A stretch of 64,000 nucleotides of DNA from Natrinema marinum. Lineage in GTDB: Archaea > Halobacteriota > Halobacteria > Halobacteriales > Natrialbaceae. Below the pieces are notes generated by a model. It ran no database searches and was not told the origin of the DNA. It saw only the letters and a program-made list of their open reading frames with translations. The translations under genes and the position numbers were made by a program. Shown here piece by piece: positions 1 through 8,410 of the stretch (the first letter of the stretch is position 1; every line of letters starts with the position of its first letter). The stretch is taken from the NCBI RefSeq assembly GCF_024296685.1, contig NZ_CP100763.1:1426001-1490000 (forward strand). Direction: 5' to 3'.

Positions 1-464
1 CGGACGATCGCCCGGCCCAGCGCGACTCGCTGTTGCTGCCCGCCGGAAAGCTCGCCGGGCTTGCGGTCCAGCAGGTCGTCGATCCCCATCAGCGCCGCCG
101 TCTCTTCTACCGTCTCGTCGATCTGGGCGTCCGAGCGGTCCGTCGACTCCTCGAGCCCGAACGATATGTTCGCGCGGACGGTCTTGTGAGGGTACAGCGC
201 GTACGACTGGAAGACCATGGCGATGTCGCGATCCTGGGCGGAGACGTCGTTGATCGTCCGCTCGCCGAGTCTGATCTCGCCGTCCGTCACTTCCTCGAGG
301 CCGGCGATCATGCGCAGCGTCGTCGATTTGCCACAGCCCGAGGGACCGACCAGCACGAGGAAGTCACCGTCGGGAACCTCGACCGAGACATCGTTGACCG
401 CAACGACACCGGCGTTTCCGTCACCGTACACCTTGGTTACGTCGTCGAGTTCTAAGCCCGCCAT
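1..464 (-). CDS. Sugar ABC transporter ATP-binding protein (CUT1/MalK type), partial
   Basis: ATPase subunit of a carbohydrate importer acting at the inner face of the membrane. The gene starts with ATG at 464 and runs off the left edge, so only about 154 N-terminal residues are present. Walker A (GPSGCGKS, about residue 39), a Q-loop region (MVFQSYALYPHKTV) and the ABC signature LSGGQQQR are visible; Walker B and the regulatory C-terminal domain lie outside. It begins one base after the stop of the upstream ATPase gene, as the last visible gene of the transporter operon. Two separate ATPase genes in one CUT1 operon is the arrangement of the Haloferax xylose/arabinose transporter (XacJ and XacK). 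The sugar is not determined. Confidence 0.9.
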   Translation of the reverse strand, partial: MAGLELDDVTKVYGDGNAGVVAVNDVSVEVPDGDFLVLVGPSGCGKSTTLRMIAGLEEVTDGEIRLGERTINDVSAQDRDIAMVFQSYALYPHKTVRANISFGLEESTDRSDAQIDETVEETAALMGIDDLLDRKPGELSGGQQQRVALGRAIV

Positions 465-465
465 G

Positions 466-1611
466 TTACACCTGCGTGAGTTCGCGTTCGGTTTCGAGAC
501 GACGATTACAGAGCGCGTCGCCGCTGGTTCCATCGAAGACGTGGAGCCGCTCGGGATCGAGCGTCACCACGACCGATTCGCCCGCTTCCACGACGTGCAT
601 CCCGTCGGTCACCGCCTGGATGACGTCGTGATCGTCACCCGCGTCGGCGTGCGTGAGATGGACCACGTTCTGGTCGCCGTGGGTCTCCGTGACCGTCACC
701 GTCATCCGGAACTCGTGGTCGCCGAGCGGCGTCGACACGTCCTCGGCCCGCCGAACGTCGACGGCTTCGGGACGGATCCCGATGACGAGTTCCTCGGCGT
801 CGCCGACGGCGTCGGAGAGTCGGTCGTCGAACGGATACTCGAGAAACTCGCCCACGAAGCCGGTCTCGGAGCGTCGCCCGCGGAGGAAGTTCATCATCGG
901 CTCGCCGATGAAGCCCGCGACGAACTGGTTTGCGGGCTCGTGATAGAGCTCGAGCGGTTCGCCGACTTGCTGCAGCTGCCCGTCGTTGAGCACGGCGATC
1001 CGATCGCCCATCGTCATCGCTTCGGTCTGATTGTGGGTGACGTACACTGTCGTCACGTCGAGGTCGGCCTGCAGGTTCTGGAGTTCCGCCCGCATCTGCG
1101 ACCGGAGCTTCGCGTCGAGGTTCGCGAGGGGCTCGTCCATCAGGAACGCCTCGGGATCGCGAACGATCGCCCGGCCCAGCGCGACCCGCTGTTGCTGCCC
1201 GCCGGAGAGTTCACCCGGCTTGCGATCCAACAGGTCCTCGATGCCGAGGTCGGCGGCGACCTCCTCGACCCGCTCGTCCATCTCGGCGGCGGTGTACCCC
1301 GATTCTTCTTCCAGCCCGAACCGAACGTTCTCGCGAACGGTCATGTGCGGATAGAGGGCATAGTCCTGAAACACCATCGCGATGTCCCGGTTCTGTGGCA
1401 CGCGGTAGTTCATGTGGTCGCCGTCGATGTAGAGATTCCCGTCGCTGGGCGTCTCGAGACCGGCGATCATGCGCAGCGTCGTCGATTTGCCACAGCCCGA
1501 GGGGCCGACTAACACGAGGAACTCGCTGTCCTCGATGTCGAGAGTGACGTCCTCGACGGCGACCGTGTCTCCGAACCGCTTCGTCAGGTGATCGAGTTGA
1601 ATTCGTCCCAT
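466..1611 (-). CDS. Sugar ABC transporter ATP-binding protein (CUT1/MalK type)
   Basis: Complete 381-residue ATPase of a carbohydrate ABC importer. It shows Walker A GPSGCGKS (about residues 37-44), the Q-loop MVFQDYALYPHMT, signature LSGGQQQR (about 137), Walker B AFLMDEPLANLD and the H-loop VYVTHNQTEAM, followed by an OB-type C-terminal domain typical of MalK/UgpC-like subunits. It is the first of two consecutive ATPase genes; the spacing is 3 nt from the permease stop upstream and 1 nt to the second ATPase, so it is surely co-transcribed. The Walker A region shares a 44-nt identical run with the neighbouring ATPase (301-344 and 1460-1503). Confidence 0.95.
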   Translation of the reverse strand: MGRIQLDHLTKRFGDTVAVEDVTLDIEDSEFLVLVGPSGCGKSTTLRMIAGLETPSDGNLYIDGDHMNYRVPQNRDIAMVFQDYALYPHMTVRENVRFGLEEESGYTAAEMDERVEEVAADLGIEDLLDRKPGELSGGQQQRVALGRAIVRDPEAFLMDEPLANLDAKLRSQMRAELQNLQADLDVTTVYVTHNQTEAMTMGDRIAVLNDGQLQQVGEPLELYHEPANQFVAGFIGEPMMNFLRGRRSETGFVGEFLEYPFDDRLSDAVGDAEELVIGIRPEAVDVRRAEDVSTPLGDHEFRMTVTVTETHGDQNVVHLTHADAGDDHDVIQAVTDGMHVVEAGESVVVTLDPERLHVFDGTSGDALCNRRLETERELTQV

Positions 1612-1614
1612 CGG

Positions 1615-2547
1615 TTATCCACTCTCCGTGCGCAGTCCTTCCGCGAACTGTTCGGCGAACGCGACGTACAGGATGATCGTCGGCAGGGCGGCGAGGAACG
1701 CGGCCGACATCCGGATGCCGAAGTCGACGCCGGAGGTCGACGCGCCGATCGCCGGCAGGATCAACGTCACCGGTGCCGCCGGGTGATTCGCCCCCGTGAT
1801 GAGGGTAAAGGAGAACAGGAACTCGTTGTAGATCTGGGTGAACTGGTAGATGAACACCACGGCGAACATCGGCTTCGAGATCGGTAACACGATGCGGCGG
1901 TAGATCTTCGTGATGCTCGCCCCGTCGATCTTGGCCGCCTCCACCAGCGAGTTGGGGAGGCTCTTGTAGTACGACCGAAACAGGATCGTACAGATCGGAA
2001 TCCCGTACGCGACGTGGGTGATGATCAGCGGGACGAGCTCCGAGTGGTGGCTCTGGAAGAGCGGCGCGGCCGCGAACAGCGGCTCGAGCATCCGCGCGAG
2101 CGGGAAGAGGTTGTTCCAGAACCGTGCCAGCGGCACCAGCACGGCCTGATAGGGCACGAAGACCCCAACCAGGAACAGCGAGAGGACCGCCAACTGGCCG
2201 CGCCAGTTGACCATCGTGAGGCCGTAGGCGGCCATGCTCGCCAGCAACACGTTGAGGATCGTCGCCGGAATCGCCATGAGCAGCGAGTTCACGAACGACC
2301 GCGAGAGCTGGCTAAACGCGTACTGGAGGTTCTCGAGCGTGAATCCGTCCCCGATCGGCGGCGCGAACGGCAGCGAGCGGGCGACGGCCTCGTTCGTCTT
2401 CAGTGCCGTCATGATCCCCGTCTCGAGCGGGACGAGGAAGAACCCCAAGAAGATGACGACCAACGTGTATTGGCCGACGCGTCTGAGATTAATGTCTTCG
2501 ACGAGCGATGCGACATCGAAATTCGAATCTGTAGTCGATCGTGACAT
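1615..2547 (-). CDS. Sugar ABC transporter permease (MalG type)
   Basis: 310-residue inner-membrane permease of the CUT1 sugar importer with about six predicted transmembrane segments. The EAA-type coupling loop near the C-terminal half reads EAAKIDGASITKIYRRIVLPI, the site that docks on the ATPase. ATG at 2547 was chosen because the upstream extension of the frame (to 2649) lies inside the preceding permease gene and does not look like protein. Only 2 nt separate it from that gene's stop, so the two are probably translationally coupled. The MalG-type partner sits second in the operon, as is usual. Confidence 0.93.
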   Translation of the reverse strand: MSRSTTDSNFDVASLVEDINLRRVGQYTLVVIFLGFFLVPLETGIMTALKTNEAVARSLPFAPPIGDGFTLENLQYAFSQLSRSFVNSLLMAIPATILNVLLASMAAYGLTMVNWRGQLAVLSLFLVGVFVPYQAVLVPLARFWNNLFPLARMLEPLFAAAPLFQSHHSELVPLIITHVAYGIPICTILFRSYYKSLPNSLVEAAKIDGASITKIYRRIVLPISKPMFAVVFIYQFTQIYNEFLFSFTLITGANHPAAPVTLILPAIGASTSGVDFGIRMSAAFLAALPTIILYVAFAEQFAEGLRTESG

Positions 2548-2549
2548 GA

Positions 2550-3503
2550 TTAGAGACTCCCCTGTCGGTGCTGATAGGCGAGATACGGTGCGATGACCCC
2601 CAGGGCCAGCAAGAGCAACATCGTCGCGATCGAGGCCGCGTAGGCCCACTTCCCGAACTTGAACGCTTGGCGGACCATCAGCGTGGCGAGGATGTCAGTG
2701 CCGTTGGGCGGCCGGTACTGGCCGACGAGGGCATAGAGGAAGGTAAACGCCTTGAGGGCGAACACCATCAGGACGACGGCGGCGCTGACCGACGACTCCT
2801 TTAGCTGCGGGATGATGATCCGCAGATACGTCCTGATCGTGCTCGCCCCGTCGACTTTCGCCGCCTCGAACTGGTCGGTCGGGATCGATTGGAGCCCCGC
2901 CAGATAGACGACCATCGCGTACCCGCTGAACTGCCAGACCAGTGCGAAGATGACCGAGGCGAGCGCGATCTCTGGGTTTCCGAGCCAGTTGATCGGTTCG
3001 AATCCGAACGTCTCCATGATGACCGTCAGTACCCCGCTCTCCTGGTTGTACATCCACAACCAGAGCTGGGCGGTCACGACGAACGACAGCGCCATCGGGA
3101 GGAGATAGATCGTCTGGATCTTGTCCTTGTATCGGATCCCGTGATCCAGGAGGATCGCGAGGAAGAGCCCCAAGGCGAGCGAAATCGTCGTAAAGGCGAC
3201 GAGCAAGACGAGGTTGTTTATCGCAGCCTCTCGGAACGCGTCGTTCGAGAGGGCGGTCGTGTACATCTCGAGGTCGAGGTTCGAAAACGACGGCCGGCCG
3301 AGGCCGGCGTAGTCGGTGAGCGAAATCACGACGTTGTAGCCGATGCCACCGTAGACGGCGATTCCCATCAGAACAAACGGAATCCCCCAATACGGTGACG
3401 ACCGGACGAAGTCGCTGTTCAGGAAGTACCTGAGCTTCGTCTCCCAACCGACCACCTCCTCTGTCGGTACTGAAGTCGATTCGGTCGTGTCTCCTGTTGC
3501 CAT
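2550..3503 (-). CDS. Sugar ABC transporter permease (MalF type)
   Basis: 317-residue integral membrane permease with six or so hydrophobic segments and the EAA loop EAAKVDGASTIRTYLRIIIPQ near residue 215. It forms the translocation pore together with the following MalG-type subunit. The start ATG at 3503 gives MATGDTTESTSVPTEEVV, a normal acidic haloarchaeal N-terminus; the longer open frame up to 3977 is arginine-rich shadow of the upstream gene. It lies 86 nt downstream of the binding-protein gene, a gap containing an AT-rich stretch (about 3525-3545) that could be a processing site or a secondary promoter. Confidence 0.93.
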   Translation of the reverse strand: MATGDTTESTSVPTEEVVGWETKLRYFLNSDFVRSSPYWGIPFVLMGIAVYGGIGYNVVISLTDYAGLGRPSFSNLDLEMYTTALSNDAFREAAINNLVLLVAFTTISLALGLFLAILLDHGIRYKDKIQTIYLLPMALSFVVTAQLWLWMYNQESGVLTVIMETFGFEPINWLGNPEIALASVIFALVWQFSGYAMVVYLAGLQSIPTDQFEAAKVDGASTIRTYLRIIIPQLKESSVSAAVVLMVFALKAFTFLYALVGQYRPPNGTDILATLMVRQAFKFGKWAYAASIATMLLLLALGVIAPYLAYQHRQGSL

Positions 3504-3589
3504 CGAACTAGCCAATACTCGCCACCGTAATAAAAATTGAGTTATGTTACGACGTGGTTCGTCGTCCGCCGAGCGACCGCGTGACCGGA

Positions 3590-4879
3590 CTACTGGGAGG
3601 CCGCCTCGAGCAAGCCGTCCGCGGTTGCTTCGGCGTCGTACGGGTTCGAGAAGTTGTTCCCAATAGCGCTCTTGCAGGCGTTCATCGATTCGGGGTCGAG
3701 GGCGAGGCCGTGAGCGATCGTCGGCGGATACGCCTCGGAGTCGGTGAGGTCCTCGTAGGTCAGCGCCAGGAAGTCCGTCAACTCGCTCGGATCGATGTCG
3801 GTCCGGAGCGGGACCGAGCCCTTGAGGTTGTTGAACGCGATCTGGGCCTCTTTCGTCCCGACGAACTTCTGCCACGTGACCGTCTCCTCGCGGCTCGGGT
3901 TGTTCGACGGCGTGACGAACGCGTCGACGTGGTAGAAGTACAGCCCTTCGGTGCCCGGGAACGGGACCCAGTCCCACTCCTCGCCAAAGTTGAAATCGTC
4001 GTCCGCCCGGAACATCCCGTAGAGCCAGTTCCCGCCGTGAATACAGGCGGCCTTGTCACCGATCAGCTTCTGAGCGGCCTCCGTGTAGCCGATCGACGAG
4101 GCGTCCTCGGTGATGTAGTTTTGCTGGATCTCGCGGAGCGTCTCGAGCGCGTCGATGATCTTCCCGCGGTCGCCGTTGCCCTCGATGAAGTTCATGTAGG
4201 CGTCGACGCCGCTCTGACTCGTGAGGATCTGGGCCCACGTCTGGAGTCCGAGGAACGGCGCCCGCATCCCGTGTGCGAACGGTGTGTACTCGGTGTTCTG
4301 ATCGATCGTCTCGAGCGCGTCGAGGAGGTCGGGGACGCTCCCGAGGCTCTCGGCGTCGATGCCCGCCGCGTCGAAGGCCGCCGTGTTGTAGAACAGGTTG
4401 TTCATCCGGTGGGACCCGATCGGCACCGCCGGCATCTTGTCGTTGTACGTACAGATGTCGACGACTCGGTCCTGCATGCTGTCTTTGTATCCCTCGGCCT
4501 CCCAGACGTCCTCCTCGAGGTCCATCAGCGCGCCGTCGTACCGGTTCAGGTTCTTCCCCGGCCAGTTCGCGAAGGAGCTCATCGGGTTCGAGTTGGACAA
4601 CCGACGGAGTACGGTGGTGTTCAACTCGACGTTCCCGTCACCGCCAACCGCCTGAAAGTCCGCCGGCACGTCCGAGTGCGTCTCCTCGAACGCGCTCGTC
4701 AGCGCGTCGACGGCGGCCGCGCCGTCGCCGCCCGTCCAGCCGTGCAGTACCTCGAGTTCACCCGATTCGCTGCTGCTACCGCCGACACAGCCTGCGATCC
4801 CGAGTGCAGCGCCAGCCGCGACGCCACCGAGATACGTTCGTCTGTCTATACCCTTCTCCGGTTTGTCATTGTCAACCAT
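3590..4879 (-). CDS. Sugar ABC transporter substrate-binding lipoprotein (extracellular solute-binding family 1)
   Basis: Cell-surface sugar-binding protein of 429 residues. The N-terminus has a twin-arginine motif (DRRTYLGG), a hydrophobic stretch and a lipobox ending in IAGC (Cys about 32), so it is exported by Tat and lipid-anchored, as is typical for haloarchaea. The mature part has the family 1 solute-binding pattern (LEVLHGWTGGDGAAAVDAL near its start). ATG at 4879 is preferred over the longer frame to 5041 because it places the Tat signal at the N-terminus and has a TATA box 26-33 nt upstream. It heads the operon of two permeases and two ATPases. The ligand is probably a mono- or oligosaccharide, by context only. 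Confidence 0.92.
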   Translation of the reverse strand: MVDNDKPEKGIDRRTYLGGVAAGAALGIAGCVGGSSSESGELEVLHGWTGGDGAAAVDALTSAFEETHSDVPADFQAVGGDGNVELNTTVLRRLSNSNPMSSFANWPGKNLNRYDGALMDLEEDVWEAEGYKDSMQDRVVDICTYNDKMPAVPIGSHRMNNLFYNTAAFDAAGIDAESLGSVPDLLDALETIDQNTEYTPFAHGMRAPFLGLQTWAQILTSQSGVDAYMNFIEGNGDRGKIIDALETLREIQQNYITEDASSIGYTEAAQKLIGDKAACIHGGNWLYGMFRADDDFNFGEEWDWVPFPGTEGLYFYHVDAFVTPSNNPSREETVTWQKFVGTKEAQIAFNNLKGSVPLRTDIDPSELTDFLALTYEDLTDSEAYPPTIAHGLALDPESMNACKSAIGNNFSNPYDAEATADGLLEAASQ

Positions 4880-4904
4880 ACGGATTGGCAAATATCCCCA
4901 CATA

Positions 4905-4912
4905 TTTATAAA
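4905..4912 (-). promoter_or_regulatory. TATA box of sugar ABC operon
   Basis: TTTATAAA lies 26-33 nt upstream of the ATG at 4879. This is the spacing expected for a leaderless haloarchaeal transcript that starts at or next to the start codon. Confidence 0.6.
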
Positions 4913-5135
4913 GCTACCGATGGCACACCACTTCGGCGACCCCGATGTAGAGACTGACGATCGATTCGACGGTCTAGCTGGTCGATCTCGATCGATTCCG
5001 AACCGTTTGGCCATCGCCGGTCGATACTTCGAGTGCTTCACCGGCGCTCGACAAGGGGATGGTGGGACAAACTCCCCGAGAATCAGTGCTCGAGACTAGC
5101 GATGCGAACAGACGCGTTTCGCGCTCGCGGTCGGG

Positions 5136-6365
5136 CTATGCTTCATCGAACATCTCCGCACCGTCAGCCAAGTGGTCCTCGACCGCGTCGAGGTCCAGCG
5201 TCACGCCCAGGCCCGGCTTCTCCGGCACCTCGGCGTACCCCTCGTGGATGATGTCCTCCTCGACCAGGTCCGACCACCAGCCGAGTTCGTAGGAGTGGTA
5301 CTCGACGGCCAGTGCGTTCGGAATCGCCGCGCCGACCTGAATGCTCGCCATCGTTCCAATCGGCGAGGAGACGTTGTGCATCGCGACCGGCACGTAGTAC
5401 AGATCCGCCAGATCCGCGATCTTCCGCGTCTGGCGCATCCCGCCGACGCGTGGCACGTCCGGCGCGACGATGTCGAGGGCCTGCTCCTCGAGCAGTCGCC
5501 GGTTGCCGTGGTTGCGGTAGACGTTCTCGCCGACGGTGATCGGCGTCGCCGTCCGCTTGGTGACCTCCGCCTGCACGTCGTGGTTCTCCGGCGGGATCGG
5601 GTCCTCGAGCCACCAGACATCGTACTCCTCGAGTCGCTTCGCGAGTCGGTGTGCGCTGCCGGCGCTGAACGACCAGTGGCAGTCGAAGGCTACGTCAGCG
5701 CGGTCGCCGACGCGCTCGGTGACTTTCTCGACGATCTCTGCTTTGTGTTCGATCTCGGGGTTTCGGAGATGACGGTTCGCGCGGTCTTTCTCGTGGCCGC
5801 TGGGAACGTCGAGGTCGAATTTGAGGGCGTCGTAGCCCAGGTCCTCGACGACGCGCTCGGCCTCGTCCGCGCAGGCGTCAGGGTCGGCTTCCTCCTCGGT
5901 GTGGCAGTCACAGTAGACCCGCATCTCGTCGCGGTACTTGCCCCCGATGAGCTGGTAGGCCGGCACCTCGAGAATCTTCCCGGCGACGTCGTGCAAGGCG
6001 AGTTCGATGCCGGAGATCGCCGAGATGGCTTTCCCGGAGATCGAGCCTTCACCCGAGAGCTTCTGGACGAGGTGTTCGTAGAGCCGATCGATGTCGAGCG
6101 GATTCTCGCCCTCGATGAAGGGGGCCATCCGCTCGATGATCTCCTGTTCGCCTGCGCCCCAGTAGGACTCGCCGTTGCCGACGAGCCCCGCGTCGGTGTA
6201 GACGCGTACCAGCGTCCACGGGTAGTTGCCGTCGACGATGGTCGTCTGAACGTCCGTGATCTCGACGTCGCGCGGGCCGCGGTCGGCGGAGACGCCCATC
6301 GTCTCCGCGGAGAGGTCGCGCATCGTATACTCTGCGTTCGGGTCGGACAGCTGTCTGTAGTCCAT
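5136..6365 (-). CDS. Sugar-acid dehydratase, mandelate racemase/enolase superfamily
   Basis: 409-residue enolase-superfamily enzyme, expected to dehydrate an aldonate to a 2-keto-3-deoxy acid. The N-terminal capping domain is followed by the TIM barrel with metal ligands in AFDCHWSFS (Asp), WWLEDPIPPEN (Glu) and ITVGENVY (Glu). A KFD motif near residue 197 and the His of VAMHNVSSPIG are candidate general bases. It resembles gluconate/galactonate, xylonate/arabinoate or rhamnonate dehydratases; the sequence alone does not separate these. It lies between the sugar transporter and two dehydrogenases, which supports a non-phosphorylated or semi-phosphorylated oxidative sugar pathway. It is 256 nt upstream of the transporter and probably has its own promoter. 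Confidence 0.88.
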   Translation of the reverse strand: MDYRQLSDPNAEYTMRDLSAETMGVSADRGPRDVEITDVQTTIVDGNYPWTLVRVYTDAGLVGNGESYWGAGEQEIIERMAPFIEGENPLDIDRLYEHLVQKLSGEGSISGKAISAISGIELALHDVAGKILEVPAYQLIGGKYRDEMRVYCDCHTEEEADPDACADEAERVVEDLGYDALKFDLDVPSGHEKDRANRHLRNPEIEHKAEIVEKVTERVGDRADVAFDCHWSFSAGSAHRLAKRLEEYDVWWLEDPIPPENHDVQAEVTKRTATPITVGENVYRNHGNRRLLEEQALDIVAPDVPRVGGMRQTRKIADLADLYYVPVAMHNVSSPIGTMASIQVGAAIPNALAVEYHSYELGWWSDLVEEDIIHEGYAEVPEKPGLGVTLDLDAVEDHLADGAEMFDEA

Positions 6366-6443
6366 CGACGGTGGTGAATTACCGCAAGTGCTACTAAAAC
6401 TTCCGTCTGAAACGGTCCCGCGTCACGAATCCGGTCGAACGAC

Positions 6444-7487
6444 CTACTCCCGAAGGACCGACACGTCGAACACCGGCTTGCAGGTCCCGCCAGCGAGGAA
6501 GGTCTCGAACGCGTCGTCGGCCTCGAGCAGACTGAACCGGTCGTCGAGGAAGGTCGCGTGATCCACGTCGCCCGAGTCGATCAACCGCAGCGAGCGCTCG
6601 AAGTCCTCGTACATCGAGGCGTACGAACACTGGAGGTCGATCTCCGCGCGCACGAGCGGCGAGTAGGGCATCGTCGTCTCGCCGGTCTGGCCGACGAGGA
6701 CGATCTGGCCCCCCTTCCGAACTTCGTCGACCGCCATCGTCAGCCCGGAGGGATGGCCGGTCGTATCGAAGACCACGTCGTAGCCCACGCCGTCGGTCAG
6801 TTCGTCGCGACGCGCCTCGAGGTCGTCGCCCGCGACGTTGATCGTCGGGAAGCCGAGCTCCTCGGCGAGCGGCAGCCGGTAGTCGGCGTCTTGGCCGACG
6901 CCGGCGACGACGACCTCGCCGCCCTGTGCTCGCGCGATCTGGGCCGTCAGCTGGCCGATGGGACCGGGGCCGGCGACCATGACGCGGTCGCCGGGTTTCA
7001 CGCGCGAGTTCTGGATGACCGCTCGAGCGCCGATGCTCGTCGGTTCGACGAGCGCGGCGTGTTTCGGATCCATGCCCTCGGGGACGGGGTGAAGCGCTGT
7101 CTCTGGGACGGCGACGTACCCCTCGTACGCGCCGTCGTGGTCGACGCCGGTGATCACGGCGTTCTGGCAGACGTTCTCCTGGCCCATCTCGCACTGGTAG
7201 CAGTCACCACAGCCCCGAATGGGACGCTCGACGACCCGATCGCCGACCGAGAACTTCGATACGTCGTCGCCGGTCTCGACGATGCGACCGGTGTACTCGT
7301 GGCCGATGACGGTCGGTAACTCCATCCGCTCGAACGCCGACTCGAATTCGTAGATCCCCGCGTCGCTCCCGCATAGCCCCGCGTAGTCGACTTCGATCAG
7401 CGCCTCGTCCGGTCCGGGTTCGGGGCGCTCGAGGTCGACGAGTTCCATGGCTCCGTGGCTTCGACTGGTCTTGGCTAGTCCGCGCAT
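6444..7487 (-). CDS. Zinc-dependent MDR-family sugar/polyol dehydrogenase
   Basis: 347-residue medium-chain dehydrogenase. The catalytic zinc site is seen in GLCGSDAGIYE (Cys) and VIGHEYTG (His-Glu); the structural zinc lobe CGDCYQCEMGQENVC has all four cysteines; the nucleotide-binding glycine motif is AGPGPIGQ near residue 168. Such enzymes oxidise sugars, polyols or threonine with NAD(P). ATG at 7487 gives MRGLAKTSRSHGAMELV and has a TTATAA box 24-29 nt upstream; the frame to 7607 has no protein character. It lies 78 nt upstream of the dehydratase and is divergent from the SDR gene. It could supply the first oxidation or a later keto-deoxy-acid oxidation. Confidence 0.9.
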   Translation of the reverse strand: MRGLAKTSRSHGAMELVDLERPEPGPDEALIEVDYAGLCGSDAGIYEFESAFERMELPTVIGHEYTGRIVETGDDVSKFSVGDRVVERPIRGCGDCYQCEMGQENVCQNAVITGVDHDGAYEGYVAVPETALHPVPEGMDPKHAALVEPTSIGARAVIQNSRVKPGDRVMVAGPGPIGQLTAQIARAQGGEVVVAGVGQDADYRLPLAEELGFPTINVAGDDLEARRDELTDGVGYDVVFDTTGHPSGLTMAVDEVRKGGQIVLVGQTGETTMPYSPLVRAEIDLQCSYASMYEDFERSLRLIDSGDVDHATFLDDRFSLLEADDAFETFLAGGTCKPVFDVSVLRE

Positions 7488-7510
7488 GCTTCCGGGTCGT
7501 TCGCGGGCAG

Positions 7511-7516
7511 TTATAA
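7511..7516 (-). promoter_or_regulatory. TATA box in divergent dehydrogenase intergenic region
   Basis: TTATAA lies 24-29 nt upstream of the MDR dehydrogenase start (7487), within the 102-nt region between the two divergent dehydrogenase genes. The position fits a leaderless transcript. Confidence 0.5.
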
Positions 7517-7589
7517 TTCTGTGGGGTTTCCGAGTCCGGGACGCCTCGGGACGGTAAACGTAATAGGGACGGACAGTTACGGTAGCCGT

Positions 7590-8363
7590 ATGGTCGACTA
7601 CGAACACAGTCCAGTGACCGTCAGCGACAAGCGGGCCGTCGTCGTCGGCGGCACCAGCGGTATCGGACAGGCGATCGCCCTCGGCTTCGCCGAAGAGGGA
7701 GCAGACGTTATCGCGACGAGTAGAGACGAAACGAAAGTCGACGAGACCGCGGCCGCGATCGAGGAGCGGGGCGTCGAGACGGCGCGGGTCACCTGCGACG
7801 TGACCGACCCCGAATCGCTCGAGCGCGTTCGCGAGACGGCCGTCGACGAGTTCGGCGGTATCGATATCGTCGTCGCATCTCAGGGGGCGATCTCTCGAGC
7901 GACGGTGCAGGACATCGCCGACGAGGAGTGGGACTTCGTCACCGACGTTGCGCTCGACGGCGTCCGTCGCGTCACCCAGACGTTCGCCCCCGCGATGGAC
8001 GAGGGCGGTTCGATCGTCAACATCTCCTCGCTGTCGGCTCGGCTCTCGATGGCGAACCTACCGGCGTACACCGCGGCCAAAGGCGGCGTCGAAGCGTTCA
8101 CGCGTGCGTCCGCGAAGGAACTTGCTCCCGATGTCCGGGTCAACGCGATCGCACCCGGATTCGTCATCACGCCGCAGAACGCCGAGACCTACGCCGAGGG
8201 AACGGAGAAGCGAACGCGCATCGACGATCGCACCCCGCTCGGCCGCGTCGCCGAGCGCGAGGAGATCGTCGGCGCGGCGATCTACCTCGGCAGCGACGCC
8301 GCCTCATTCGTCACCGGCGAGATCGTCACGGTCGACGGCGGCTTCGCGGACAGCGCGTTCTGA
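7590..8363 (+). CDS. Short-chain dehydrogenase/reductase (KduD / sugar dehydrogenase-like)
   Basis: 257-residue classical SDR. The cofactor motif is GGTSGIG (about residues 17-23), the NAG-like position reads VASQGA, the catalytic Ser is in IVNISSLSA, and the Tyr-Lys pair is YTAAK. The C-terminal VTGEIVTVDGG is the usual end of the KduD/FabG group. ATG at 7590 is preferred to the in-frame start at 7521 because it leaves a normal N-terminus. It is divergent from the zinc dehydrogenase and upstream of an MBL-fold hydrolase. Likely roles are aldose 1-dehydrogenase or 2-keto-3-deoxy-sugar-acid dehydrogenase in the same sugar pathway. Confidence 0.88.
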   Translation: MVDYEHSPVTVSDKRAVVVGGTSGIGQAIALGFAEEGADVIATSRDETKVDETAAAIEERGVETARVTCDVTDPESLERVRETAVDEFGGIDIVVASQGAISRATVQDIADEEWDFVTDVALDGVRRVTQTFAPAMDEGGSIVNISSLSARLSMANLPAYTAAKGGVEAFTRASAKELAPDVRVNAIAPGFVITPQNAETYAEGTEKRTRIDDRTPLGRVAEREEIVGAAIYLGSDAASFVTGEIVTVDGGFADSAF

Positions 8364-8410
8364 CCGGACCAACGTTTTTGTAGCCGCCGCGCCGACGTTC
8401 GAGTTGACCC

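Noticed and set aside
217-1512. Long plus-strand open frame across the ATPase genes
   Set aside because: It is the antisense shadow of the two ATPase genes; the minus strand has all ABC motifs.
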